Of a stretch of DNA of 64,000 nucleotides, positions 50,990-61,038 are shown one piece after another. The DNA is taken from NCBI RefSeq assembly GCF_025949665.1, contig NZ_JAPDFT010000001.1, forward strand, positions 372,001-436,000, read 5' to 3'. This DNA is from Chryseobacterium viscerum (GTDB lineage: Bacteria; Bacteroidota; Bacteroidia; Flavobacteriales; Weeksellaceae). Below the pieces are notes generated by a model. The model saw nothing but the letters and a program-made list of their open reading frames with translations. It did no database searches and was not told the origin of the DNA. The stretch's first letter is position 1. The number at the start of each line of letters is the position of its first letter. A program made the translations under genes and the position numbers.

Positions 50990-51450
50990 AAAAGTTAGCT
51001 TTAATAATCGCAATATTTCTTTGTGGTTTCTTACAAGCTCAGTTTGAAGAAATCAAAGAAAAAAAGTGGCTGGTCATTCTTCTCAGTACCAGAATTGAAG
51101 GGACTTTAATGGATAATAAAGCCTTTCTGTCAATAGGAACAAAACTTACTGATGGTGATAAGAATTATTACAGCTTAAGAGGTCATTTTAACTGGTGGGA
51201 CGAAAGAAAACTACTGGTCATTCCGGAGTTTGATTATTTCAGAAAAGTTGTTTCGTTTCGGGATGGTGCCGAGGTATCATCTTTATATGCCGGAGCAGGA
51301 GTTTCACCTTATGCGGTTTCACCCAAAGCGGGAATAAATTTTTACCATTTCTTTTGTGCAGAATTCGGGTACAACTTTGAATATAATACCTACAAGCCTT
51401 TTCCTATTAAAGGATTCCGCTATGGTATGGGAATTAACCTTGTCTTTTAA
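50986..51450 (+). CDS. Hypothetical secreted/outer-membrane-type protein
   Basis: I do not recognise this 154-residue protein. It has a signal peptide (MKKLALIIAIFLCGFLQAQF) and alternating aromatic/hydrophobic strands (YYSLRGHFNWWDERKLLVIPEFDYF, FFCAEFGYNFEYNTYKPF), ending in GMGINLVF; the C-terminal aromatic residue resembles outer-membrane beta-barrel proteins. Its ATG overlaps the LA_2272 gene, so they are coupled. Confidence 0.65.
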   Translation: MKKLALIIAIFLCGFLQAQFEEIKEKKWLVILLSTRIEGTLMDNKAFLSIGTKLTDGDKNYYSLRGHFNWWDERKLLVIPEFDYFRKVVSFRDGAEVSSLYAGAGVSPYAVSPKAGINFYHFFCAEFGYNFEYNTYKPFPIKGFRYGMGINLVF

Positions 51451-51479
51451 ATGATTTTAAACCTATAAATAATTCAACC

Positions 51480-52121
51480 ATGAAAAATTATAAATGGATA
51501 TTATTTTTATTACTGTTTTCGGTACGTGTTTTTTCACAAAATACAATCAATGATACACTGAATACCCAAACAGAAGAATCTTTTGACTATAAAAAATATT
51601 ATGATTGTGATTTTGGAGAAGGAAATGTTTTGATCGTGATCAAAAAGGGGAAAGAATTTACAGATCTTAAAGACTTAAGAAAATCAGGGAAAGGTTTTGC
51701 CATTAAAATGGAAGCAATATACAGTATGGAATTTACGGATGGAAAAAGATATGAATCAAGTGTGGTAAAAAATATTACTCAAGACAGTCTTTCGATTACG
51801 AATTTTTTCAATGAAAATGCAGCCAGGCTGGCAGGACAGCCTTTTGAATTGATTAATTACCCTCTTTCATCTTTAAAATATGTGCGTTTTATTGATGACA
51901 GAATGTTGTCTCTGTACAGCAAAAAGAATATTCAGAAGAATTTTGATCTGACTGTGAAAAAAATGGATCGTGCTAAAATGTGCCCGGCTGTTATTCAATT
52001 TAAAGATAAAAAAGATGAAATGAAGGTTTGTCATTTCTACCTGACCTCTCAGGGGTATGATCTTCTTTACGAAGATAAGGGAAGGGTATATTATATGGAA
52101 GGAAGGGTAGAATGGAAATGA
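51480..52121 (+). CDS. Hypothetical secreted protein
   Basis: I do not recognise this 213-residue protein. It has a signal peptide (MKNYKWILFLLLFSVRVFSQ), then a beta-rich region (DCDFGEGNVLIVIKKGKEF, FAIKMEAIYSMEFTDGKRYE) with no known motif. It is third in the group after the LA_2272 gene, 30 bp downstream, and probably shares its transcript. Confidence 0.6.
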   Translation: MKNYKWILFLLLFSVRVFSQNTINDTLNTQTEESFDYKKYYDCDFGEGNVLIVIKKGKEFTDLKDLRKSGKGFAIKMEAIYSMEFTDGKRYESSVVKNITQDSLSITNFFNENAARLAGQPFELINYPLSSLKYVRFIDDRMLSLYSKKNIQKNFDLTVKKMDRAKMCPAVIQFKDKKDEMKVCHFYLTSQGYDLLYEDKGRVYYMEGRVEWK

Positions 52122-52277
52122 TTTTTGAAGAGAGTGCAGTCTTCATACTGTACTCTCTTTTGTAAGTTTATCAGTATTGATTTTAATAAAATTATTCCCC
52201 ATTCACGGAAAAAAGTAAAAGGATTGGTGCATCTACTGAAGAAAAATAATATTTTTGTAATATAGCTAGGATGAATG

Positions 52278-54005
52278 ATGAAAATAAAATATTTACTGCT
52301 GTTTTTGATTATAGGGAATGTGTTTTTTCAGGCACAGATCAATAATGTAGAAAAAAATATTCTTGAAAGACTTACTTATAAGGAATTGGAAGAAGAATTC
52401 TATAAGGACCGTTCTGAAGATGCAAACAGTGCAAGAAGTATTGCAAATTATTATCTTAAAAAAGCAAAATTTGAAAAAAATACAGCTCAGATTGCTGAAG
52501 GGTATGTTATGCTTCATTTTGACGAAAGCTTACCCAATGCATTACAATATCTTGACAGCCTACAGCATATCACCAAAAATTCCAAAGAAAACATTTATCC
52601 GGCAAGAACGTATCTTTTAAGAGGGATTTTATATTTTAAAAATGATAATCTTCAGTCTGCATTAAATAATTATATCTTAGGGTTGAAATATGCAAAAGAA
52701 AAAGGAAATAATCGGCAGATTGCCATGGCACATATCAATATTGCCTATCTGAATAATTATATTGGAAAACACGAGGAAACTGCTAAGGTATTGAGACATT
52801 ATGCCTATGATGCTGATTATATGAATGAGGATGAGAAGAACTCTCTCAAACTGAACCTGGCAGATGCTTATATAGAGATCAGTAAAATGGATTCTGCTTA
52901 TATATTAATACAGGAAGGTTTACAAGATTCAAGGAAAAATAAAAATGTTTACCGTTATTATCAGAATCTTGGGTTGCTGGGATATTATCATCTGCATTCA
53001 AAAAATTATCAGAAAGCGATTGACGGTTTATTGGAGTGTGAAAAATATTTCTTTACAAACAATAATGGCAGTAAAAGAAACCAGCATTATACTCTTTTGT
53101 ATTTGGGAAAATCCTATGCCGGGCTTCAGGAAAAAGAAAAAGCCGTAAACTTTTTCCGGAAGATAGATTCCATGGTTCTTAAAACAAATTACATCTATCC
53201 TGAACTGAGAGATGTATACACCTATCTGATTGATTATTATAAAGAAAACAATGCTAAGGAAAAACAACTGTATTATGTAGAACGTTTTTTAAAGGTTGAT
53301 CAGGTCCTGGATAGCCGGTTCAGGTATATTTCCAGAGAACTTCCGAGAAGGTATGATACTCCGGAACTACAGCAGGAGAAAGAAAATATCACCAATGAGC
53401 TTACAAAAAGGAAGAGCCTGTTTTATATCGTGTTGAGTCTTTTATTGGTATCACATCTTTTATTTATCAATGTTTATTTTAAATACAAAAAATCTGAAAA
53501 GAATTATAAAAAGATTGCCCAGGACCTGATTCAGTCTGTTAATGAAAACAGAGGAAGCAGGGAGTCTGAAATTAAAAAAGAGATTCTGCCTGAAACTCTT
53601 CCGGTAGAAAATACGGAAGACAGAACATCCAGAGCAATTTCTGAAGATATTGCCCAAACCATTTTAAAAGAACTTGACATCTTTGAAAGCAAAGACCAGT
53701 TTTTGAATAGAGGAATTACATTGGGAAGTCTTGCCAAAAAAATAAAAACAAACTCTAAATATCTGTCGGAAATTATCAATACTTACAAAGGGAAAAATTT
53801 TGCAACCTATCTTAATGATCTCCGTATTGACTATGCCATCAACAGATTGGCGAATGATAGAAAATTCAGGTCTTATAAAATTCCTTTTATTGCCGAAGAA
53901 TTAGGATATAATAATGAGCAGGCTTTCACTTTAGCCTTCAAAAAACGAACTGGAACACCTCTTTCTGTCTATCTGAAAGAAATTGAAAACATGAGGGTGA
54001 GTTAA
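52278..54005 (+). CDS. TPR-containing AraC-type transcription factor with membrane anchor
   Basis: The 575-residue protein has an N-terminal signal (MKIKYLLLFLIIGNVFFQ), then several TPR units (residues 60-330, e.g. ARTYLLRGILYFKNDNLQSALNNYILGLKYA), a membrane helix at about 380-400 (SLFYIVLSLLLVSHLLFINVYF), a coiled linker and a C-terminal AraC HTH (LGSLAKKIKTNSKYLSEIINTY and IPFIAEELGYNNEQAFTLAFKKRTG). Its shape fits a periplasmic-sensing, membrane-tethered regulator like the hybrid TPR-AraC type of Flavobacteria. The target is unknown; the secreted genes upstream are candidates. Confidence 0.85.
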   Translation: MKIKYLLLFLIIGNVFFQAQINNVEKNILERLTYKELEEEFYKDRSEDANSARSIANYYLKKAKFEKNTAQIAEGYVMLHFDESLPNALQYLDSLQHITKNSKENIYPARTYLLRGILYFKNDNLQSALNNYILGLKYAKEKGNNRQIAMAHINIAYLNNYIGKHEETAKVLRHYAYDADYMNEDEKNSLKLNLADAYIEISKMDSAYILIQEGLQDSRKNKNVYRYYQNLGLLGYYHLHSKNYQKAIDGLLECEKYFFTNNNGSKRNQHYTLLYLGKSYAGLQEKEKAVNFFRKIDSMVLKTNYIYPELRDVYTYLIDYYKENNAKEKQLYYVERFLKVDQVLDSRFRYISRELPRRYDTPELQQEKENITNELTKRKSLFYIVLSLLLVSHLLFINVYFKYKKSEKNYKKIAQDLIQSVNENRGSRESEIKKEILPETLPVENTEDRTSRAISEDIAQTILKELDIFESKDQFLNRGITLGSLAKKIKTNSKYLSEIINTYKGKNFATYLNDLRIDYAINRLANDRKFRSYKIPFIAEELGYNNEQAFTLAFKKRTGTPLSVYLKEIENMRVS

Positions 54006-54490
54006 ATATAACTGATTGATTTTCATTTTATTTAAGTTTATAAATTCATGATTTTAGGTATATAAATTTATGAATCTATGAACCATTCTCTTGTATCATT
54101 ATTTTTCTTACTGCATCTTTGCTTCAGGTAAAAACACAATCATTTATTTTGTATGTGCACAATACAAGATATCAGTTCCAAACTGTTGATTCATTAAAAA
54201 GTAAAGTCCGGAACTGTATATTAAAAATGAGAAACAAAGCTGGTTAAAATCATAAATGAATATCAGTAAAAAATGAAACATAGTAATGAAGTAATTTGTT
54301 CAGAAATTTAGAAATATAAAAGAGTAGTGATCATTTAAAAAATCATAAAATAAGTAAAATAAATTCGCAGAATCCATCCACAGTGTTTAAAAGTATAGTA
54401 TAGTTTAATAGATGGATTCATGACCTGTAGTTTACCATGAAATTATTGCCTAAAAACTAATAACCATTTCAATAAATTAAAACTAATTCC
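54006..54490. other. Intergenic region with no recognised feature
   Basis: About 485 bp of AT-rich sequence between the TPR-AraC gene and the frameshifted small gene. I see no sustained reading frame, RNA or repeat. Confidence 0.6.
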
Positions 54491-54669
54491 ATGAAAACTC
54501 AGAATAAAGTAAAATTTATTCTTTCTAAAAGGTGATAGTGTAAGGGTATTCACTCCGGGGCAATGCGGATTTTATTGAAGTTCAGGACAATATTGAGTGG
54601 AAATGTAACCTGAAAATGAAGAAGAGTGGGAAGAAGAAAAAGGGTGATTTTCCTGAACTGAAAGTTTAA
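54491..54669 (+). pseudogene. Small gene (58 residues) with two +1 homopolymer frameshifts
   Basis: The frame starts MKTQNKVKFILSK and breaks at an A4 run near 54527. Reading with one A fewer continues GDSVRVFTPG to a G4 run at 54557; with one G fewer it continues NADFIEVQDNIEWKCNLKMK and then KSGKKKKGDFPELKV to the stop at 54667-54669. The joined protein is 58 residues and unrecognised. Two extra bases, both in homopolymer runs, explain the breakage, so this may be sequencing error rather than a dead gene. Confidence 0.6.
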
Positions 54670-54691
54670 ATACTTGTTAAATGATTTTAAG

Positions 54692-54723
54692 ACAGCGCAA
54701 TCATCAAGTTGCGCTGTTTTTTT
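54692..54723 (+). terminator. Intrinsic terminator before asnS
   Basis: ACAGCGCAA and TTGCGCTGT pair around an 8-nt loop, followed by T residues. Confidence 0.88.
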
Positions 54724-54724
54724 G

Positions 54725-54732
54725 TAACTTTG
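54725..54732 (+). promoter_or_regulatory. -7 promoter box of asnS
   Basis: TAACTTTG matches TAnnTTTG, immediately after the terminator and 39 bp before the ATG. Confidence 0.5.
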
Positions 54733-54771
54733 CAGACATTAATTTTTATATAAAAAATTTATCATCAACAA

Positions 54772-56220
54772 ATGAAAAAGCAAACGATCAAAGAAGTCCT
54801 AAAGGATTACAAGAAAGTATTACATCATGACATTACAGTTTACGGATGGGTAAGATCATTCCGTGCTAATCGCTTTATAGCGCTTAATGATGGTTCTACG
54901 ATTAATAATTTGCAGATAGTTGTTGATTTCGAAAATTTTGATGAAGCTATTATCAAGAATATCAGTACAGCTTCTTCCCTTAAAGTAGTAGGAGAAGTGG
55001 TGGAAAGCCAGGGAGCAGGCCAATCTGTGGAAATTATCGCTAAAAAAATTATTGTTTTAGGAGATAACTTTACGGAAGAACTTCAGAGTACGATTCTTCA
55101 ACCTAAAAAACACAGCCTTGAAAAGCTTCGTGAGCAGGCACATCTAAGATTCAGAACAAACCTTTTTGGAGCGGTGTTCAGAGTGCGCCATGCAGTAAGT
55201 TTTGCCGTTCACTCGTTCTTCAACCAGAATCAGTTTTTCTATATCAACACGCCGGTTATTACCGGAGCAGATGCAGAAGGAGCAGGTGAAATGTTTGGAG
55301 TAACGAACTTTGACCTGAACAACATGCCGAGAACTGAAGAAGGAGACATTGATTTTGCACAGGATTTCTTCGGTAAAAAAACAAACCTTACCGTTTCAGG
55401 ACAGCTTGAAGGAGAAACTGCTGCCATGGGATTAGGAAGAATCTATACATTCGGACCTACTTTCCGTGCTGAAAACTCTAACACTACAAGACACCTTGCG
55501 GAGTTCTGGATGATTGAGCCGGAAGTTGCTTTCAACAACCTTGAAGACAATATCGATCTTGCGGAAGATTTCTTAAAATATGTAATCCAGTATGTATTGG
55601 ATAACTGTAAAGATGATCTTGAGTTCTTAGACAACCGTTTTGCAGAAGAACAGAAGACAAAACCGGAAAAAGAAAGAGCAAAAGAAGGTCTTATCGAAAA
55701 ACTTCAGAATGTAGTGGCTAAGCGTTTCAAGCGTGTAAGCTATACAGAAGCAATCGAAATCCTATTGAACTCGAAAGAAAACAAAAAAGGAAAATTTGCT
55801 TATCCGGTTGAAAAATGGGGAACAGACCTTCAGTCTGAGCATGAAAGATATCTTGTTGAAAAACATTTTGAAAGCCCGGTAGTATTATTTGACTATCCGA
55901 AAGAAATCAAAGCTTTCTATATGAAACTGAACGATGACAACAAAACTGTTGCAGCGATGGATGTTCTTTTCCCTGGTATCGGTGAGATTATCGGTGGATC
56001 TGAAAGAGAAGCAAGATTAGATGTTTTAAAACAGAAAATGGCAGATATGCATGTAGATGAACATGAACTTTGGTGGTATCTTGATACCAGAAAATTCGGT
56101 TCTGTGCCGCATGCAGGCTTTGGTTTAGGACTGGAAAGATTAGTTCTTTTCGTAACAGGAATGACGAACATCAGAGACGTAATTCCTTTCCCAAGAACGC
56201 CGAAAAGCGCTGAATTCTAG
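54772..56220 (+). CDS. asnS: Asparagine--tRNA ligase
   Basis: This class II synthetase charges tRNA-Asn. The 482-residue protein has an N-terminal OB-fold ([23 protein letters not shown]), the class II motif 2 region ([22 protein letters not shown]) and motif 3 ([16 protein letters not shown]). [10 protein letters not shown] and [16 protein letters not shown] fit AsnRS. It is preceded by a terminator and its own -7 box and followed by a terminator, so it is monocistronic. Confidence 0.95.
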   Translation: MKKQTIKEVLKDYKKVLHHDITVYGWVRSFRANRFIALNDGSTINNLQIVVDFENFDEAIIKNISTASSLKVVGEVVESQGAGQSVEIIAKKIIVLGDNFTEELQSTILQPKKHSLEKLREQAHLRFRTNLFGAVFRVRHAVSFAVHSFFNQNQFFYINTPVITGADAEGAGEMFGVTNFDLNNMPRTEEGDIDFAQDFFGKKTNLTVSGQLEGETAAMGLGRIYTFGPTFRAENSNTTRHLAEFWMIEPEVAFNNLEDNIDLAEDFLKYVIQYVLDNCKDDLEFLDNRFAEEQKTKPEKERAKEGLIEKLQNVVAKRFKRVSYTEAIEILLNSKENKKGKFAYPVEKWGTDLQSEHERYLVEKHFESPVVLFDYPKEIKAFYMKLNDDNKTVAAMDVLFPGIGEIIGGSEREARLDVLKQKMADMHVDEHELWWYLDTRKFGSVPHAGFGLGLERLVLFVTGMTNIRDVIPFPRTPKSAEF

Positions 56221-56230
56221 AACAATAAAA

Positions 56231-56262
56231 AAAAGCCTTAATCACAAGTTAAGGCTTTTTTT
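56231..56262 (+). terminator. Intrinsic terminator of asnS
   Basis: AAAAGCCTTAA and TTAAGGCTTTT pair around a 7-nt loop, followed by T residues. Confidence 0.9.
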
Positions 56263-56380
56263 ATTTTTCAATAGTTTATTAAGATGGGATGTATACTGCA
56301 AAAATCATGCTAAATACGTTTTTTATCAAATAAATTTATTAAATTCGTAGAATATGTTATGTTAAAACGCAAATAAGAAT

Positions 56381-57844
56381 ATGCTTAAACAACACTTACA
56401 ACTCAAATTAGGACAAAAGCTGGCCCCTCAGCAAATCCAGTTGATGAAGCTTATTCAACTTCATACTCTGGAATTTGAAGAGGAGTTGGAGAGAGAGTTA
56501 GAAGAAAACCCGGCTTTGGAAATTGCGAAAGAAGATTCTAAGGAGGATGAATATTCTTCCCTGGAAGATGCTTATAAGGATGAGGGTACAGAAAGCATTG
56601 AAACAGATTTCGACGTCAATGAATATATCTATGACGATGAACCAAGCTATAAAACCGCATCCAGCAACTATTCTCCGGATGACGAAGAATTTGACAATGA
56701 AAGTCTTCTTACGGAAGGACAGTCCTTATACGACTATCTTACGGAACAGATTCATCTGGTGAATATCAGTGATGAAGATCTTAAGATTGCAGAATACCTT
56801 ATCGGGAACTTAGATACAGATGGATATCTTAGAAGAGAAATCAAGTCTATTGTTGATGATCTGGCTTTCTCCCAAGGAATTTATACAACTAAAGAAAGAG
56901 TGGAGGATATCCTGGAGAACTATGTTCAGAAACTGGATCCGTCCGGAGTAGGAGCAAGAGGCCTGCAGGAATGTTTATTGCTGCAAATTGAAAAGAAAGT
57001 AAGCTCAGATAAAGCAGTTTCTTTAGCTGCCAATATCTTGAGACATCAGTTTGAAGCCTTGACGAATAAGCACTACAATAAGATCATTCAGAAATATGAT
57101 ATTGAGGAAGAAGATCTGAAAGATGCACTGGAAGAAATCTCAAAATTATCCCCGAAAGTAGGAGGGAACTTTGATACACAGACCATTACAATTAATCAGG
57201 AAATTATTCCGGATTTTGTGATTCAGGTAAAAGATGGATTGGTTATACCTATGCTCAACAGCAAAAATGCACCTACCTTAAGAGTTTCTGAAGAATATAA
57301 AGATATTCTTACTACTTATTCCCATGATAAGAATTCATCGGAACATAAACAGGCTGCATTATTTATCAAGCAGAAACTGGATGCTGCAAAATGGTATATT
57401 GATGCTATTAATCAGCGTCAGAATACCTTATTACAGACGATTACGGCGATTGTGAAATTCCAGAAGGATTATTTCATTACCGGAGATGAAAAATCTCTGA
57501 AACCAATGATCTTAAAGGATGTTGCAGATATTACAGGATTTGATATCTCTACCATTTCAAGAGTGGTAAAAAGTAAATATGCAGATACTCCTAACGGTAT
57601 TGTATATCTTAAAGATTTGTTTTCAGACAGCTTAACGAATGATGACGGAGAAGAAGTTTCTACCAAAGAAATCAAAACCCATCTTCAGGAAGTAATCAGC
57701 AAAGAAAACAAAAGAAAGCCGCTTACAGATGATGCATTAGTGGTAATTCTAAAAGAACAGGGTTATAATATTGCCAGAAGAACGATTGCAAAATATCGTG
57801 AACAGCTCAATATTCCTGTAGCAAGATTAAGAAAAGAACTTTAA
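56381..57844 (+). CDS. rpoN: RNA polymerase sigma-54 factor
   Basis: This 487-residue sigma factor directs RNA polymerase to -24/-12 promoters with enhancer-binding activators. The N-terminal region I is Gln/Leu-rich (LKQHLQLKLGQKLAPQQIQL), followed by an acidic region II, then the core-binding and DNA-binding domains. The RpoN box ARRTIAKYRE is near the C-terminus. The whole length is as expected. It stands alone between terminators. Confidence 0.95.
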   Translation: MLKQHLQLKLGQKLAPQQIQLMKLIQLHTLEFEEELERELEENPALEIAKEDSKEDEYSSLEDAYKDEGTESIETDFDVNEYIYDDEPSYKTASSNYSPDDEEFDNESLLTEGQSLYDYLTEQIHLVNISDEDLKIAEYLIGNLDTDGYLRREIKSIVDDLAFSQGIYTTKERVEDILENYVQKLDPSGVGARGLQECLLLQIEKKVSSDKAVSLAANILRHQFEALTNKHYNKIIQKYDIEEEDLKDALEEISKLSPKVGGNFDTQTITINQEIIPDFVIQVKDGLVIPMLNSKNAPTLRVSEEYKDILTTYSHDKNSSEHKQAALFIKQKLDAAKWYIDAINQRQNTLLQTITAIVKFQKDYFITGDEKSLKPMILKDVADITGFDISTISRVVKSKYADTPNGIVYLKDLFSDSLTNDDGEEVSTKEIKTHLQEVISKENKRKPLTDDALVVILKEQGYNIARRTIAKYREQLNIPVARLRKEL

Positions 57845-57850
57845 AATAAA

Positions 57851-57881
57851 AAAAGCATTTCAATTTTGAAATGCTTTTTTT
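57851..57881. terminator. Bidirectional terminator between rpoN and the acyl-CoA ligase
   Basis: AAAGCATTTCAA and TTGAAATGCTTT pair, followed by T residues; the A tract on the left makes it usable in both directions. Confidence 0.85.
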
Positions 57882-57951
57882 TGTTTTTTATAGGTTTGAA
57901 TGGATAAAAGTCATTTGTCAAATTACTCCTGTAAATGTAGAAAAGACTTTA

Positions 57952-57984
57952 ATCCATGTCAAGGTTTTAAACCTTGATATGGAT
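57952..57984. repeat. 33-bp palindromic dispersed repeat, copy 2
   Basis: It is identical to the copy at 35531-35563 except for one base in the right arm (GATATGG instead of GACATGG). Confidence 0.8.
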
Positions 57985-58029
57985 TATTCAATAACTTCAT
58001 CATTTCACAATTTTGCATTTAATATCTTA

Positions 58030-59655
58030 TCAGATCTGCTTTATATTCTCCAGTCCCAATTCCCTCATAGAGATTTCCCTCATTTCAACCTTTCTTATTT
58101 TGCCGGAAATGGTCATTGGGAATTCATCTACAAACTTCCAGTGTTTTGGTATTTTATAGTGGGCAATTTTTCCTTTGCAGTATTCCTGCAGTTCTTCAGC
58201 AGTGATGGTAAAACCTTTTCTCACTTTCACCCAGGCCATCACTTCTTCCCCGAATTTTTCACTCGGAACACCAATGATCTGAACATCAAGAATGTTGGTG
58301 TAAGTATATAAAAAATCTTCAATTTCTTTAGGTGAAATATTTTCTCCACCGCGGATGATGAGGTCTTTTATTCTTCCTGAAATGGTAATATATCCGTTTT
58401 CATCCATTACTGCCATATCTCCGGTATGCATCCAGCGGGCATTATCCAGTACTTTTTTGGTGTTTTCAGGATCATTCCAGTATTTCAGCATGACAGAATA
58501 GCCTCTTGTGCAAAGTTCACCATGTTCCCCGCGTTTCAGAGTTCTGCCATTTTCATCAATGATTTTGATCTCAAGATGGTCCTGAACAGTTCCCACAGTA
58601 CTGACCTGTTTCTCCAGCGGTGTTCCTATTAAAGTCTGGGTAGATACAGGTGAAGTTTCCGTCATTCCGTAGCAGATACTCATTTCTTTAATATTCATCA
58701 GGCTCTCTACCTTTTTCATAATCTCCGGAGGACATACCGAGCCTGCCATGACCCCCGTTCTTAAGCTTGAAAAATCATACTTATTAAAATCTTTTACTGC
58801 CAGCTCAGCAATAAACATGGTAGGAACACCATACAAAGAAGTGCATTTTTCGTCAGAAACGGCTTTTAAAGTAATTTCCGGATCAAAACTGTCGTTGGGA
58901 ATTACCATGCATGCTCCATGGGCTGTACAGCACATATTGCCGATAACCATACCAAAACAATGATAGAAAGGAACAGGGATACAGACACGGTCTTTTTCAG
59001 TATATTTTAATCTGATTCCGATAAAATACCCGTTGTTGAGGATATTATGATGAGAAAGTGTAACTCCTTTCGGGAAACCTGTAGTTCCGGAAGTATATTG
59101 AATGTTAACAGGATCATCAAACTGTACATGTTCTTCAAAACTGTGGAGAACTTCATCTGAAATATCCTGACCGTTATTGACAAATGCTTCCCAGTTTTCA
59201 TCAAAGAATATCTCATGTTCAAGGGTAGGACATACTTCTTTGGCATATTCAACCATTTCTTTGTAGTTGCTGCTTTTAAAACTTAAAGAAGAAAAAATAA
59301 AACGAACTTCAGACTGATTAAGAACATAGGTGAGTTCATGAGTCCTGTAGGCCGGATTGATATTGACTAAAATAGTTCCTATTCTTGCAGTGGCATACTG
59401 TAAGAGGACCCATTCATAACGATTGGAAGACCAGATTCCGATTCTGTCACCTGCTTTTGCTCCCAAAAGCAGTAAAGCTTTTGCAACAGCAGTGGTTTGA
59501 TTGTAAAATTCCTGGTAAGTAGCTCTGTAATTCTGATGAACACAGACTAATGCTTCCTGATGGGGGTATTTTTCGACAGTACTTTTAAGATTTGCTCCAA
59601 TGGTCTGTCCTAATAATGGAATCTCAGAAGTTCCACACACATAAGATAAGGGCAT
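58030..59655 (-). CDS. Acyl-CoA synthetase (AMP-binding)
   Basis: The 541-residue protein activates a carboxylic acid to its CoA thioester via an acyl-AMP. It has the P-loop motif YTSGTTGFPKGVTLSHHN, YGMTETSPVS, and GRIKDLIIRGGENISPKEIE, and ends with the lysine region MTISGKIRKVEMRE. This pattern belongs to the FadD-like medium/long-chain group. Chain length cannot be read from the sequence. It is convergent with rpoN. Confidence 0.92.
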   Translation of the reverse strand: MPLSYVCGTSEIPLLGQTIGANLKSTVEKYPHQEALVCVHQNYRATYQEFYNQTTAVAKALLLLGAKAGDRIGIWSSNRYEWVLLQYATARIGTILVNINPAYRTHELTYVLNQSEVRFIFSSLSFKSSNYKEMVEYAKEVCPTLEHEIFFDENWEAFVNNGQDISDEVLHSFEEHVQFDDPVNIQYTSGTTGFPKGVTLSHHNILNNGYFIGIRLKYTEKDRVCIPVPFYHCFGMVIGNMCCTAHGACMVIPNDSFDPEITLKAVSDEKCTSLYGVPTMFIAELAVKDFNKYDFSSLRTGVMAGSVCPPEIMKKVESLMNIKEMSICYGMTETSPVSTQTLIGTPLEKQVSTVGTVQDHLEIKIIDENGRTLKRGEHGELCTRGYSVMLKYWNDPENTKKVLDNARWMHTGDMAVMDENGYITISGRIKDLIIRGGENISPKEIEDFLYTYTNILDVQIIGVPSEKFGEEVMAWVKVRKGFTITAEELQEYCKGKIAHYKIPKHWKFVDEFPMTISGKIRKVEMREISMRELGLENIKQI

Positions 59656-59713
59656 AGTTTAAGATTTGGTGGGCTAAAATTAATAATTATATCCCGAAAT
59701 ATGCCTATGTATA

Positions 59714-60388
59714 TTAACTTTCCTGAGAATCTATTTCTTTAAGCTGCTTTAAATTTTTATCAAGCTTTTTAATAATTGTACCATATACCAGTCTGTAATA
59801 AAGCCAGATCATGGATATGCCTAATAGAGTACTGACAACAATTCCTACTATGATGATTGTGAGATTCGAGCCGCTAGGCTGTATATTCTGAGAATTTAAA
59901 GTGTAAAATATGAACGCTGTCAATACAAACGTGAATATCAATAATAATACAATACTAATCAGAATAAAAGCATTGACTGTTGTTTTGAATTTAATGATTC
60001 TGGTGATAAGTCCCTTCAGATTTTCCTCAATCTTGATTCTTCGGTAATTCTGGTAGAATTTCAATACAAAATATGCTGTGATCAATAAACTTAAGACCTT
60101 TATCGCTAAATAAGCATGACCGAAGTTGTTTTCTACTTCCGGAGCTTCCTGGGCCCCTAATCTTTCCAGCATTTTACGGAAACTGTCTGATTCTTCTTCC
60201 GGGAAAAGGTAAAACAAGCCCAATACGGAAAAAAACAAAAACTCTACAACGCTGATCCAGAAAATATATTTGATGTAATTACGTGATTTTCTATTCAACA
60301 TCTGGAGAATCTCGTTGTTGTCATATTTAGGCTGGACAGGTTGCTCCTGCCATGTTTTTTTTAAACTATCTAGATCAAATTCAGGCAT
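59714..60388 (-). CDS. Hypothetical membrane protein coupled to a sigma factor (possible anti-sigma)
   Basis: The 224-residue protein has an acidic N-terminal segment (MPEFDLDSLKKTWQEQPVQPKYDN) and then about four membrane helices (IKYIFWISVVEFLFFSVLGLFYLF, VLSLLITAYFVLKF, INDUCED by hydrophobicity in NAFILISIVLLLIFTFVLTAF, and TIIIVGIVVSTLLGISMIWLYY). Its start overlaps the sigma gene by 8 bp. The position suggests a membrane partner or anti-sigma factor for the sigma factor upstream, although no zinc HxxxCxxC motif is present. Confidence 0.65.
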   Translation of the reverse strand: MPEFDLDSLKKTWQEQPVQPKYDNNEILQMLNRKSRNYIKYIFWISVVEFLFFSVLGLFYLFPEEESDSFRKMLERLGAQEAPEVENNFGHAYLAIKVLSLLITAYFVLKFYQNYRRIKIEENLKGLITRIIKFKTTVNAFILISIVLLLIFTFVLTAFIFYTLNSQNIQPSGSNLTIIIVGIVVSTLLGISMIWLYYRLVYGTIIKKLDKNLKQLKEIDSQES

Positions 60389-60872
60389 ATTTTTCCATCT
60401 GTTCTTTAAGGGTTTTCTTTAATCTGTTCATTTTAACACGTGCATTGACTTCAGTGATACCGAGGTTTTCTGCAATATCCTTGTAAGGCAGATCGTCAAG
60501 ATACATCATGACAATGGCTCTTTCTACATTGGGAAGAGTCTTGATTACAGTATACAAAAGTGATACCTGCTGCTGTTTTTCATCATCATCTTCCACAAAA
60601 TCTTTGTGGTTGACGTCTAGCTCATTTGTAGGAAGACTTTTGCTTTTTTTTCTAAAGAGGGTAATGGCTGTATTGAGCGCTACACGGTACATCCATGTGG
60701 AAATCTTTGAATTTCCTTTAAAGGAATCATAGCTTCTCCAGAGTTGTAACACGATTTCCTGGAAAAGATCCTCTTCATCTTCCAGAGAATTGGTATAAAG
60801 GCGCGATACTTTGATAATCAGTCCCTGATTATCTTTAATAAGCTGCGCAAATTCTTTTTCTCTGGAATCCAT
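60381..60872 (-). CDS. RNA polymerase sigma factor (ECF sigma-70 family)
   Basis: The 163-residue protein has region 2 (LYTNSLEDEEDLFQEIVLQLWRSYDSFKGNSKISTWMYRVALNTAI) and region 4 (LPNVERAIVMMYLDDLPYKDIAENLGITEVNARVKMNRLKKTLK). This is an extracytoplasmic-function sigma. It shares 8 bp with the membrane-protein gene downstream, so its activity is probably held by that protein. The target promoters are unknown. Confidence 0.9.
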   Translation of the reverse strand: MDSREKEFAQLIKDNQGLIIKVSRLYTNSLEDEEDLFQEIVLQLWRSYDSFKGNSKISTWMYRVALNTAITLFRKKSKSLPTNELDVNHKDFVEDDDEKQQQVSLLYTVIKTLPNVERAIVMMYLDDLPYKDIAENLGITEVNARVKMNRLKKTLKEQMEKYA

Positions 60873-61024
60873 AGATATATAATGGCACGAAGATAATGAT
60901 AAAGTGGTAAATTAGTAAAGATTATAGTGTAAAATTGTAAAAATGTGAAAAGGGAAAAAAATAAATTAAAAAATTAGATTTCTCGGCCAACTTAGCTTTC
61001 TCAGCTTTCTTTGCGAAATTTATG

Positions 61025-61032
61025 TATCTTTG
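61025..61032 (+). promoter_or_regulatory. -7 promoter box of rnpB
   Basis: TATCTTTG matches TAnnTTTG, ending 6 nt before the RNA start I infer from the P1 helix. Confidence 0.6.
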
Positions 61033-61038
61033 CATCCG

